From Multifurca ochricompacta (taxonomy: Eukaryota; Basidiomycota; Agaricomycetes; Russulales; Russulaceae), in NCBI GenBank assembly GCA_022496185.1, contig WTXG01000001.1, forward strand, positions 1,488,001-1,552,000: DNA of 64,000 nt, written 5' to 3'. Under the pieces are notes generated by a model. That model was not told where the DNA came from and did no database searches. It was given only the letters and a program-made list of their open reading frames with translations. The position numbers and the translations under genes were made by a program. The number at the start of each line of letters is the position of its first letter. The stretch's first letter is position 1. This document shows positions 42,417 to 52,884 of the stretch, piece after piece.

Positions 42417-44010
42417 GACGCTTCAAAAAGTCTTGTCCGACACAGGCGGATACTGATTTTCTGACCCCTCCTTTACTTCTTTCATCTCAGTTATACCGGT
42501 CTGCATGGGTTCTGTCCTTACTATAATACCTAGAATGTACATAATGGTGTCCTGCATGATAGGATCCACGAACGCTTAAGGACTGAACCTGCCGCTTCTT
42601 GGTAACTGGAACGAATAATATGTCAGCGCCGAACCCGGTCAAAAATACACCGGCATGTAAGTGCTCGTGAAACTGAGGTAATGTGAGTTTCATACATTGT
42701 TGAAATGATTTTTCCGGGAAGCGCGCACTTCGCCGTCGATGATAGAGATGACGATTGTGTCACTGGATCATTTGTTACAGGTCAAGCAATTCGCGTAGCA
42801 TGGGGAGGGTCCCCTGGATAGGGTGAGAGAATTGGGGGGGCCTGGGGGCCCAGGGGGAAGGGCATGAGTGGTTAACGCGTGAGTGTTCGATTAAGCTGTC
42901 ACTACTAAGCGTAAGCGTATATACAATTTGAAATGGCGGCGCTGCCAGTGAGCGATGCCAGGAGCTAAACTTGGGCTTGAGTCCTGACCATGTAGTTTGC
43001 TTGCTGTGTCCTTCCCCATGCCGCGTAGAACTTGCTGTGGGAGTTCTGAGATGATATTGATATGAAGTGCGCTCCCCGTGGCAGCCTGCGGGAACGTGTT
43101 TCGGTTTAACTCCTGCCGCGACACACCACCATCCATCGCACTTCAAGGAATCTCTTTCTTTCTTCGCTAGGACTAGTTTCCGAAACACATTTTCGTATGG
43201 ACTATGGACCAAACAGCAAGACCGAAAGGAAAAGAAGGAGCTCCATGGCGATGGCTCTCTTTGACTCGCTTGAGCCGTGATGAACCAGCTGGCCAGATGA
43301 TGTCCTGTCGCGTCCCCGTCGCATCAGAGAGCAACCCAGCGTGGACGTTGCCTTGCGTTTGCATTAAAACTCCGAGTTATGTGCTAATATGTGTGGAGCG
43401 AGCTCTTGTTGACCGTGGCCGTGGCACCAAGCCCTGAGTATCCTACCTGTCCTAGTCCGTCGTCTTTACACCTAGACAGCCTGAAGGCAAGAGGCAATAA
43501 AATGATCAATATATGCCATGGTGCCTCGAGGTCAACCGCCGCCCAGCATTTATGATCGCTATTCCTGGCTCCGACGTCGCGTCCAACGTCCATTATATGC
43601 GAGGCTCGTAGTACACGCACCAGACTGGGAGGTCTTGCTTCTCTTCCCACCGTTCGATCCATCTGGCGAAGCTGCGGAGTCAGTATGCCAATTTATTTCC
43701 GAAATGCAGTTTAACAATATTGAAAATCCAGGTTCATGACTAGTCCTCCCGATGTGCACTCTTATGAATACCCGGTTATCGTTCACATCACCGTTCATCG
43801 CCTTTTACAGTTAGGGGTGTTCTACCTTACCTCCCTCGTCATTGTTGCGTCGGCCGTCTGGATCTGGCTGCCACTCCGGGGCTGGGTAGCACAAAGGAAT
43901 ACCCTCACATCAGGCTGCACCCTGGATCGATGTACACGAGCGCCTGGAACGGGCATCCTTGCTTGTGCACTTCGGTTTGAGAGACACATCGTTTGGACGC
44001 ATGTGCTTCT
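42417..44010. other. Spacer between dsRBD mini-genes, no intact gene seen
   Basis: About 1.6 kb with only short ORFs on both strands. A G-rich palindromic tract lies at 42834-42862. Plus-strand windows at about 43204-43437 (NPAWTLPCVCIK) and 43518-43738 (VVHAPDWEVLLLF) faintly recall the H-x-P-x-W-x-x-x-x dsRBD strand, but no full domain or start-to-stop splice model could be built. Confidence 0.4.
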
Positions 44011-44017
44011 TATAAAA
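44011..44017 (+). promoter_or_regulatory. TATA box of second dsRBD mini-gene
   Basis: TATAAAA, 48 bp upstream of the ATG at 44059. Confidence 0.6.
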
Positions 44018-44058
44018 GTAGTAGCTTTCAACCTTGGACTGCATTAGACTTCTACAAC

Positions 44059-44443
44059 ATGCCTCCTGGTGCGTTCTTTTCTGTGAATTTTCTCTTTGTA
44101 CTGATTAGTAGTTCAGCTACGGGCACTATTGCGCTGAACAACTGTACGGGGCACCACATGAAGGCAAGTATCCTTGACTAACTCCCGTATTAGTTCTTCA
44201 GGCAAAGGGGAAGCTAGCCTCTCTCAGCTGGTACGATACATCAGCAGGGCCCGCACATGCGCCTGAATGGACATCGGCCTGCAAGAGTAAGTAGTTGTTA
44301 CATCGGATCTTTTAAAGCGTTTGTAAAACAATTCTGTAGTTGATGGCAAAGCCATCTCGTCTGGGAAGGGAACGCACAAGCATATTTCTCGTGATTGTGC
44401 AGCAGAGCTGGCACTGGCCATCTTAATGAGAGAATGGGCCTGA
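44059..44443 (+). CDS. Single-dsRBD mini-protein, copy 2 (77 aa)
   Basis: Four exons (44059-44068, 44117-44163, 44214-44286, 44340-44443) total 234 nt, 77 aa. The product is one dsRBD: MPPATGTIALNNCTGHHMK (helix 1), LASLSWYDTSAGPAHAPEWT and SACK (beta 1-2), IDGKAISSGKGTHKH (beta 3 and loop) and ISRDCAAELALAILM (helix 2), ending REWA and TGA 44443. The G-K-G-T-H-K-H loop and the A-A-x-x-A-L helix are as in canonical dsRBDs. The exon 1 junction (ATG, few codons, phase-1 intron of 48-49 nt) is the same as in copy 1, which supports common descent. The second intron (44164-44213, 50 nt) has a GC donor. The third (44287-44339) starts GTAAGT. Function unknown. Confidence 0.75.
44164..44213 (+). other. 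GC-AG intron (50 nt) in dsRBD copy 2
   Basis: AAG|GCAAGT...GGGGAAG|CTA joins HHMK to LASLSW in phase 0. This gives the usual ten residues between the NN of helix 1 and LSW, exactly as in copy 1. A shorter 38-nt variant ending at TTCTTCAG is also in frame but would be unusually short. Confidence 0.65.
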
Positions 44444-46001
44444 TGCCGCGTTTTAAAGCATCTCTTTTCGATGCTGCTTTGTTCTTTCACCTTTTACTCT
44501 CAGCAGTTTCTATATTTATTTTGCGTGTTTCCCTTATCTGTCTACGCGCACGCGCCATTTACACCGTCCCGTCAACTTTGTCATTGCCTGTCAATTTTTC
44601 TTCTTTCTTGTCCGTATTTTTGTTTTGTTTTGTTTTTTTGTTTTTCATCTTCATTGGATTGAAATAGGTAAATAGGATCTCATGCGCAAGGTTGACTCAA
44701 ATTCTCGTAGGAGGGCTCAGAGATTATTTTCCTGATTGGCTCAGTATCAGCGTCATCCGCTTTTCGTTCAGAGAGGCCCTTCTGACAACCCGGGTTTCGC
44801 ACAGATTGCCCTCATCACCCCGACAAACCAAAACAATTACCGTCGCCGTCGTGGTCTACTGGTTATTGTATGCTGCTTTTCAAGAAGTTATCTTTATATA
44901 CGGAACCCTTGTATCTGGAGGTGTACAGCATGACAACGTTCACCATCGATACATGTCATGTCCTTGCACAGATGATCGCACGCCCTGGCGCTCGATTGTA
45001 ATTAACGAGGGCGGTGCATGCGACTCGAATCAGTAACATCCTGGTGACGTTTCCAGATGTCCAAGGTAGACCAGACTATGTAGAACTCCTTCGACGCCCC
45101 AAAATGGCGTCCTGGTTTGTTGATGGAGATAGTCTAAGGCTATATGGGTCCCATTCAACTGGGAATTGGGAACATGAAACCCCACCATGGCCACAGAGAA
45201 AGTGCAAATCAAAAGTACCGGTTGTGAATCAGCGTGCTGAACGTCTTGATTGGCTTGTCGGAGAGTTGGCTGCGTCGGACACCACAAGACGTCCAAGTCA
45301 TCGCCTTTGCCATTGATGTCCGTGCGATATTTCTGTGTTTTCGTGTTTCTGGCAGTGGTTCAAATCAAATCAAATCAAATCAAAAAAAAGATCTAATTTC
45401 TTTGGAGGTAGCGACATCTTTCGACCTGGGTCTCTATGGTTTTTCGTGGTGCTTGCTCCCAGGTCACCTATTATCGAAGACCTCGATAAATGCAAACTGC
45501 AGTACACATCACCACTCCAAGATTGCCGGTTTCTCATTCTGCAGCGCTATGCCACGGCTCTCACGCCAAAGAAAGGAACAGCGAATATTGAAAACCTGAC
45601 ATGGAAAGTTGTGAACATTATTGAACTTCACCCTCAATGCCTCGAAGGGTGTTAGTCGCAAACGTCCCCTGTACGGATTATCGACTAAAGAAGCTGCGGC
45701 TAAACAAGGACTGAGCAACTTGAGCTTACAGTGAACCTCCTCCCTACCTCTGATAAGTTCAATAAGGTGATTATTTAGTCTAACTCTCCTTGAGTGATAA
45801 ATTTCTACAACAGATGAGGGATGAGGGATGGATGAATTATGGTCGATCACGCCATAGAGCCGGGACGGGATCTTAACTTGACGCTCGCGCCGGTCTGACG
45901 GAGCGCGCGTCACGATACCGGCGTTACCATTCAATTCAATTCAATCAACTCACCTCACTAAACTACCACCACCACTGCTTTTAAAAATAAAATAAGATAA
46001 A
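44444..46001. other. Gene-poor spacer with AATC microsatellite
   Basis: No gene could be assembled. A pyrimidine/T-rich run at about 44590-44660 and a (CAAAT) pentamer microsatellite at 45361-45389 are present. A TATA-like TTTATATA lies at 44893. Short plus-strand windows such as RTPWRSIVINEGGA (44978-45019) recall a dsRBD beta 2-3 segment. The ORF at 45335-45655 (VLAPRSPIIEDLDKCKLQYT) has protein-like composition but no recognised family. Confidence 0.4.
45361..45389 (+). repeat. CAAAT pentamer repeat
   Basis: Four CAAAT units followed by an A-tract in the spacer downstream of dsRBD copy 2. Confidence 0.8.
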
Positions 46002-46220
46002 ATGTCCCGCCGTTTCGTTCCATATGTTGTCGCAGCCTTGACTGGTGAGTGGTGAGAAAAACTTTACTTATAATCTTTACTTAGGGTTGACAAATAAATC
46101 CCCGTCATAGGAGTAGTGTCCGGCGTTCATATATTCAAACCTCTCATGGTCAAGCTAGGCGACGCGGACACAGGCACCACGCCGCCACTGGGGGGCCAAA
46201 ACCACAAGCAGAGTATATAG
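46002..46220 (+). CDS. 50-aa single-pass membrane mini-protein
   Basis: ATG 46002 with a GT-AG intron at 46045-46110 gives exons of 43 and 110 nt, 153 nt in total, 50 aa: MSRRFVPYVVAALTGVVSGV, HIFKPLMVKLGD, then a short polar tail ending HKQSI and TAG. The N-terminal half is a single hydrophobic helix with small-residue G-x-x-x-G-like spacing (TGVVSG) and basic residues in front, like small subunits or assembly factors of mitochondrial inner-membrane complexes. The start context (AAAATG) and the strong donor GTGAGT support it. It is too small to appear among longer ORFs. Localisation is an inference. Confidence 0.6.
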
Positions 46221-46553
46221 TTCTGTCTCAGTATCCTTCCAAACCAGAGACTGATAGACATGTCGCCTGACAGACAAAGAATTAGAGCAATCCCTGGCAA
46301 CAACGGATAACGGTGGCCAACCAGCCGTACACAATCGTTGATGCACTATCGTCAAGGTCTCTGGGTCCCACATGTAGCAAAATGGATGCTATTGCCGAAG
46401 TATAATAGGAAGTGGCTACAGCAGGGATGCTAAACTAGGTTACTCCTGGTATGCCGTACTTCGAGTTATATTGTGATGTCAAGTATGTGCAGTCTTTTCT
46501 AAGTACGAGCATATAAGAGCGCCCATTGCATAGATTCAATGAACCCATCCCTC
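46221..46553. other. 3' intergenic spacer
   Basis: Lies between the stop of the 50-aa protein and the stop of SAD1. A CATATAAGAGCGCCC sequence at 46509-46523 resembles the TATA-like CATATAAGCGCCC at 41509, but no downstream gene was found. Confidence 0.4.
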
Positions 46554-48481
46554 TTAACTTCTCATAATGTCTTGCCGGCGTTCCCAGATCTAGAAGAGGG
46601 ATTTTGAGCTATAGAAACGGGACGTAGCGCAGGCAAAATCAGTACCTGGATGACAGTTTCACCAAGGAATATCATTTCTTTTCTTATTTCTTCAACAATG
46701 AGGTCCTGTATTTGAAACCATTTCTCGTTCTCTCCAGTGCCATTTCCGGCACGCAATTGGACTTTCCAGACGGTATTTTCTTTGTCCCGAGTGGTACCAG
46801 CTACAGACTCATGGACTACGTTTGCGAGAAGATCATAGATATAAGGACACTGTTCAGCCGAGCTCAGATCTGTAGGAGGCGGGAGGTGAGTCATTCTCGA
46901 GTGCAATCTGAACGAATCCAATCAGCACTGACAATCACGAAAGTCAACGGCCTTCAAAGGGAAATTGACGATAGTTGGGTTCTTCTCTTCCACGAAATTG
47001 TTCTTTGTAAACCGCTTGTAGTGAACTATAAGGTATGGTGGAAGTTGCTGACAGTTGAATCGACGCAATTGACCCCTCGATTCCTGAGCGCATGTTCATG
47101 TCCTGAGCATAGACTTGTACAAGGTGGCACATGGTTCATCAAACTGACCTGCGTTTTGACCCCGTCGTATTTAGCAAGTACGGCATGAATGCCAACTTGA
47201 GGAATGATGTTTTTTTCTACAGCATCTTGAAAAAGAGGTGGTGGGGGTAGGTCAACAGCGAGAAACAAAAAAGGTGATGTTGTTGCCTTAATTTCTACCA
47301 AATGGAGGCGTAAAACGTTTGCTATAAAAATACGGGGTATAGTCACCTGCCTCTGTCAATGTTAAATACTGGTTTCTGGTTTTCGGATGCATCAGGGCGA
47401 ACGACGACCTGTTGTGTCTCTGTACGGACTTGCCCCTGGAAGGTAGAGAATATAATGCCTGTCCAACAAAATGGAATTTTTTTTTTGGTCAGTGAAAGCT
47501 CTGCACGACAAGTATAACCGGGGGACCAACTAGAATTTTTCTTTTTGTTACCCCCCAGGTCCCTGTGCAGATCGTTTAGAAGCCATCTGAGAAATTCCAC
47601 AGGATCCCCTTGAGTTTCCAGTCTGAATTTGCCGCCGCTAGCTCTACCAACTTCTTGCAAGAATTCGTGGGGGCTGACCTGACTCTTAAACAATCGGGGG
47701 TTCCATAACTTCTTGGCAAGGGCAGCGAATCGCTTAACCAACTCGGACTGCTTTCCGTCCAACCGAGAAAGTAAGAGGAAGTCACGAAGCGGCGGCACGT
47801 GAAGGAAAGAATGGATGATCACATTCATGTAATCGTTTCTCTTGATGTTATTCAAACCTATGTAACCTGGGATGTATGGCTTGGAAGACAAATCATAGGA
47901 AGGTTTCGACATATGCGCAGAGGTGGAAAGGGAGGCAACCCCGAAAGGTGAGAAGGATGGTGAAAGCACAAAGGCTATGTCCTCCAAAGAAGGATCCGAG
48001 ACACCGTAGCCATCTGGCAATATGTATACCTACACGATTGACAGGTTAGATGCACACAAGTCCAGCTTACCATGCGAGAAATACCTTGGTGGTCTCAAGA
48101 TTGATGAAAACGTGATGATCATCGTGGATAGAGTGGGCATAGGCATAAGAATGAGGTCCGCGCCCTTGAAAGTACTTCCCGCATACAAGGCAGCCGTAGA
48201 CGTTGATATTTGACGACGATACGGAACAAACTTTCTCAAAATCGAAGTCGAGGGTTGCGCGGTTGACCTGCAGAAGATTTAAGTTTCCGAGAGGGTACAG
48301 GCGGTGTGATTCATACTGTGTCTAGATAAAGGTCGGACCCATGGGCAACGTCGTTGTCCGCAACAAAGCCAAAGCCTTCGGTGTCAGGGCCTTCAATGTC
48401 GTGGCTGGCTGGGGGAGAGCCCGAAGCTCTTGGTAGTCGAATCCTCTTTGTTAGCCGTTCATCCTCTACAGGAAGGTCCAT
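46554..48481 (-). CDS. SAD1: Sad1/USP39 tri-snRNP splicing factor (catalytically dead USP)
   Basis: ATG 48481 starts MDLPVEDERLTKRIRLPRAS. A UBP-type zinc finger follows (YGCLVCGKYFQGRGPHSY, AHSIHDDHHVFINLETTKVY, SLEDI), then the USP fold: PGYIGLNNIKRNDYMNVIIH, LHVPPLRDFLLL, the QGDPVEFLRWLLNDLHR segment, and near the C-terminus FQIQDLIVEEIRKEMIFLGE ending IWERRQDIMRS on a small last exon. The position of the catalytic Cys of active USPs (G-N-T-C-Y) is Asp here (KRNDY), exactly as in USP39, so the protein should not cleave ubiquitin. It stabilises the U4/U6.U5 tri-snRNP for spliceosome assembly. Several introns, for example around 48232-48268 and 46572-46640. Confidence 0.92.
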
Positions 48482-48629
48482 GGCAAGTAAGTACAAACTG
48501 ATGTTACTTACTGATTGAATTGTTGGCGGTGTTACATAAAATTCTTCTGGTCACGGGTCGCGGTCGCGCAAGTCGCGAGTGCGGCAGTGCGCGTCGCGTC
48601 AACAACTCGACAACGACAGCGACGTTGTG

Positions 48630-50731
48630 ATGTTATGTGTACGCTCGGTTAAGACATCACGCACTATACCTTTCTTTTACTTTTCGCAATTCTCTTCTTA
48701 TCAACCCAACGCACCTCTTGATCTTGACAAGTCCTTCAAGGCCATACTCCGAGATCTTGACAATGCCGCTCCGGAACAAAAGTCAAGAGCACAACATTCT
48801 CCCCATTATATACACGAATTAACTGCCTATCCTTCGGACCCTGAACCGACAAAGTTGATGCATCAGGATGGTGAAGTCGACGTTCGGGCGGAGCGAAAGT
48901 CTCCAGCGGCACTCTTCGGAAGTCAACAGCTCGGTGCCGTCGTCATCCCCCAGGAACTTCAACAAACCATATCCACCTTGATATCGGGTGAAGACTCCAC
49001 CGAACTCGAATATTTCCCATATTACTAATTCATAGCATCTAGAATCTGACAGACGTCTTTTGCGACGCGACGCCAAGCGGCTCTTCAATGAGCGTGGTGA
49101 CGACAACAATTGGGTTTCTGCATTGGACGTCCGCTACAAGTCCTACAAGCAAGCACGTCGTCATGCAGAGCGGGATGGCACTGCCTTTGCTTCTGTTGTG
49201 CTACCCGCTCATTACTCCGCGATCTATGCAGTGCTGCATCATATCAGGTCGAGGTTAGGTCCTCAGTGGTCTGTAAAAAACGTGCTCGATTGGGGTGCCG
49301 GGACAGGCAGCGCTCTCTGGTAATTGGGCACGATCATTTACTGAACTAAAATCTGAATTCTGCATCGGGTGTTCCAGGGCTGCTGGTCACGCATTCCTAA
49401 AACCGCCGAGTGATGAAAATGAAAGCCACCAGGTTACGTTGTCTTCTACTGCTATCGTCAAGTATGTTGGAATTGAGAAGCGCGATGGTCTTGTCGTTAT
49501 CGCGAGGCGACTTCTTGAAGGTGGTCGAGTTTCGAACTTTTGGATACCTTTGCTCATGGACTCCACCAGGTATTCCACACGACAACCTGGATATATCCTG
49601 GCAGAGAAAGTTTCATCGTGACAACTGGCCGCAATCCTATGATGGGAGCCAGACCATCGCAGTATCTGCCTTTTTCCTGTCAACATTACAAACGTCTCTG
49701 CAGCGGAAGGCGTTGATGAAGGAGATGTGGGAGAGCGGTGCAGACATCATTGTGAATAGGCTCATCATATTCTACCTCTTGTCATCTAATGTCTGTTGCG
49801 TAGGTCCTGCTGGATCACAGCAGCCCGGCTGGCTTTCGGGGCGTCGCCGAGGCCAGAGAGTATCTTTTGGGCATGGGTCAGAAGGACGCGGAAAGTAACG
49901 AGTCAGAAGGAGAAGTTCTTTCTGGATCACACGTCCTAGCACCGGTACGCACTGCTTATGCCCTTATCATCTTTCATGTTGATAGCCGCGCAGTGCCCAC
50001 ACGATGGCGTTTGTCCCATCCATCGGTCAAATGTCGCAAAGCTTGTGTGCGGATTCTCTCAGCGAATGGAACGCCCTCCGTTCGTCCGTCGTACGAAGCA
50101 TTCCGGAATTGGCCATGAAGATACTGGGTACTCGTACGTTGTTATCAGAAGAGGTCCAAGGCCAAGTATACCAGATGTTAAGGTCGGTCGCATGGGAGAA
50201 GTTGGGAGACGACAGATGCAGCACGAAGAGATTAAGAGGCCTTTAGTCGAGCTTGAACTAGATGACACAAATCCTTTGACCCAACTCGAACCTGCCGTTG
50301 CACCTATTCCTTCAGAGAAGTCATCAAAACCATATGCCCACAGTCCAGCAGAGATTGGCAACCTATTGAAGGCAGAGGCTTTTCACTGGCCTCGCCTCGT
50401 CTTCCCTCCCCTTAAGAAGAGTGGGCATGTAGTAATGGATGTTTGTGCCCCATCTGGTACGTTGATGTTTTAAGCATACAACATTCGTCAACCCCAGTGT
50501 GCAGGCAGAGTTTTGCGTATGACCGTCCCCAAATCTCAAGGGAAGCAGCCGTACTACGACGCTCGCAAGTCTGGCTGGGGTGACATTTTCCCACACGAGC
50601 CTAAGAACCCACCGCAAGTAAGGTTCCCTCAACCCCAGGATCAAGTTCATGGCGGTCAAAACACAAATCCCGTGGCAGACACGAGAACCGAAGCATCTGA
50701 TAACCTTCCGAGGCTGAGCAAACAGAAGTAA
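48630..50731 (+). CDS. RSM22: RSM22/METTL17, mitochondrial small-subunit assembly factor
   Basis: From ATG 48630 the N-terminus is Ser/Thr/Arg-rich and presequence-like. The methyltransferase-like core shows RRLLRRDAKRLFNERGD, SVVLPAHYSAIYAVLHHI, motif I VLDWGAGTGSALW, SAFFLSTL and a Pro-x-Gly loop. A cysteine set CPHDGVCPI followed by LVCGFSQRMERPPFVR is the conserved Fe-S ligand region of Rsm22/METTL17, and the C-terminal VVIRRGPRP and GRVLRMTVPKSQGKQPYYDA match the family. The intron near 48990-49047 must end at the second AG (CATCTAG) to keep frame. These proteins assemble the mitoribosomal small subunit and carry a 4Fe-4S cluster. Neighbours uL1m and mL40 belong to the same organelle machine. 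Confidence 0.9.
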
Positions 50732-50876
50732 TTTTGGTTCACACTCGCGAGATGACTCCGTGACGCCATTGTTTCCAACACGAAACGCTCTGGCTTGAAC
50801 GAGATAACATTCCAGTATACTAAGCTCACGGCCCTATTACCTATGCATTAAGGACATTGTCGTCCGCCATACCCTA

Positions 50877-52007
50877 TTAATCTGCAATCTGAATGCCCGG
50901 CCCGTGTCTCGAGCTGAGAATTATTTTGGTTAGAGCATTCACTGTAAAAGGCCAATTCAGCATGGCGCTGACGAATAGAAAATAGATCATTACCAGGCTT
51001 CGCGCTTTGGTCTTTGTCCACAAATTGTGGTTGATTCCCTGTGGCGCGCTTGACAACGTTGATGAAGTGGCGGACGTTCTTTACAACATCTTCAACTGGA
51101 TAATCCAACTAATCCGTGGAATAAGATACATTGTGTTGAGAATGGCAAGATGTAGACCTCACTTTCCCTATTGGTGTTCTGATGGTTCCGGCTTTGTCGC
51201 CTTTCCACTCGGTGGTTCCCTGCAGGCGACGAATATACCCTGCAACATCGTCCGTTACAGTACCTCGACGTTCGGATGGCATGAGACCGCGGGGACCAAG
51301 GACACGGCCAAGACGTTGAGAAATTGTCTTGACAAGTGAGGGAGTTGACAGGAACAAGGTTGCTTGGAGTCTGCCGCTAGCCACCTAGAGTACAACTAAT
51401 GTCAACCTTAGCGCACGCATTGGGGAACTGGTCCAACCCCTTCAATGAGCTCTGCTCCGCCAACGATATCGGCGCCAGCCCGTTTGGCTTCCTCTGCTGC
51501 CTTCCCATCAGCAAAGACGAGTATTTTGTCCCTAGCCTTGACTTTTGGTTCCCGCGGAAGAGAAACGCGTCCTTTGGGGATGACCGAACCCCTCGGCATA
51601 GCGGTCTTCACAGTAAGTTCGTATGTGGCATTTGAGGAACCAACTTCAATGGCCTGCGTGATTCGAATGGAGGAGATAAATGCACATAGAAGGCCGAACT
51701 TACTCGTAAGACGTGAATCGCATCGATGAGGGTCATTTTCTCTCCATCATAAATGCTCGGCTTTGCTCTTTTCCCTGGTGTTCGAAGCTTACGCACTGTC
51801 CCCGCAGGTTTCTTGGCCTGACTTGCTAGAACAACATGGTTGGTAGAGAAGCTACGGAAGGGCAACGGAAGCTAGAAGAAGAGGAGTTAGGGTAGGATTG
51901 AATCTCTCGAATACGATAAGTCTTCTAGCGTTACTAACGTAGTGCGCAATGTTTGTCCGAGAGGCGGTCGAGCGAGGTGTACAAAACTGAAGGAATAGGA
52001 AAGACAT
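50877..52007 (-). CDS. MRPL1: Mitochondrial large-subunit ribosomal protein uL1m
   Basis: ATG 52007 begins MSFLFLQFCTPRSTASRTNI, a short presequence, and after an intron LPLPFRSFSTNHVVLASQ. The mature L1 fold follows: TVRKLRTPGKRAKPSIYDGE, TLIDAIHVLR, AIEVGSSNATYELTVKTAMP, RVSLPREPK, ILVFADGKAAEEAKRAGAD, VGGAELIEG, RLGRVLGPRGLMPSERRGTV and the universally conserved tail around RTPIGK. The last exon (after the intron 50946-50995) reads VNALTKIILSSRHGPGIQIA D and stops at TAA 50877. Protein L1 forms the mobile stalk that handles E-site tRNA. Five short introns. The start lies 112 bp from that of mL40, head to head. Confidence 0.92.
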
Positions 52008-52119
52008 GGCAAGCTCAAGTTCCTCCTCAGAGCTACCAAAAGGTCACCTGTTGCAAACGCACGTGACCGTATACACACTCAAAACTCAAACTCAAAACAA
52101 ACATAACTCTCACAAGAAC
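52008..52119. promoter_or_regulatory. 112-bp bidirectional promoter of two mitoribosomal protein genes
   Basis: The start codons of uL1m (-) and mL40 (+) are 112 bp apart, so both transcripts must start in or next to this interval. It contains ACGTGACC (52060-52067) and CTCAAAACTCAAACTCAAAA repeats close to the plus start. No TATA box is visible. Confidence 0.65.
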
Positions 52120-52680
52120 ATGGCGTCTTCTCGTTTGGCGTTAAGCCGTCCTAAATTCCCTCTTCACATCTCAAGAGTCTCAGTGAGACATGCTGGAAGA
52201 CGTGAAACTACTGTAGATCCAGTCAAGGAAACCATGCACAAAGCTCTATATCCTCCTAATGTCGCTAACAAGCCATCACCAACCGGTACATGGCGTCTCG
52301 ACGTTGCCCGTGCCATTCAAATCGCCATTCCATCCACCCAAGCTCATGAAACTATTGAGCGCGCTTGGTTGCTTTACCAGCGCCACAAGCGTTTGAGGCG
52401 AGAAGGAGAATTGGACAGGAAATACCAGTGCATGAAGAAGGCGATGGGCGAGTTGGAGAAAATAGATCCTCATCTTTTCAAAGAGGCGAATCGACCAGAA
52501 GACCCGAGGCAACGTGGCATGGCGGAGATTGAGTTAGCAAAGACCCTCCGTGGGGTTGAGAAAAAGGCTTTGGAGTCCAGGCTACCTGGACTGTTCCCTA
52601 GGGAGTTGCGCGTGCCGACCGACACGCCAGCAAGGGATGGCTGGAACTACGAGTGGATGCCCGTTGTCCGCAATACTTGA
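52120..52680 (+). CDS. Mitochondrial large-subunit ribosomal protein mL40
   Basis: A single uninterrupted frame from ATG 52120 to TGA 52680 gives 186 aa. The N-terminus (MASSRLALSRPKFPLHISRV then SVRHAGRR) is a typical cleavable presequence. The core AHETIERAWLLYQRHKRLRR, ELDRKYQCMKKAMGELEKID and FKEANRPEDPRQRGM is the mL40 (yeast Mrpl28) pattern of basic and acidic helices, and the C-terminus is FPRELRVPTDTPARDGWNYE. It is a mitochondria-specific protein of the large ribosomal subunit. It is one of the few intronless genes in the window. Confidence 0.85.
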   Translation: MASSRLALSRPKFPLHISRVSVRHAGRRETTVDPVKETMHKALYPPNVANKPSPTGTWRLDVARAIQIAIPSTQAHETIERAWLLYQRHKRLRREGELDRKYQCMKKAMGELEKIDPHLFKEANRPEDPRQRGMAEIELAKTLRGVEKKALESRLPGLFPRELRVPTDTPARDGWNYEWMPVVRNT

Positions 52681-52884
52681 TTTAGGTAGCCTTCAAAGAA
52701 AAAACCCAAGCATAACTTCTCGTTCCAGTTTCCACCCCTTACCCCTCCAATGTACCGAGGAGGCTTTCTGTCGATGCAGACGCGACACGAGATCAATGAG
52801 AGATAGTAATACAAATTATAATTGGGCGATATGTGATGAACAGTCTCGTACATGGCGTACGTTTTGGACCTAATCACTGACCCA

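Noticed and set aside
43518..45655. One multi-exon gene spanning the short ORFs between 43.5 and 45.7 kb
   Set aside because: No set of GT-AG junctions joined them in frame, and the interval contains the complete dsRBD copy 2 with its own TATA box and stop.
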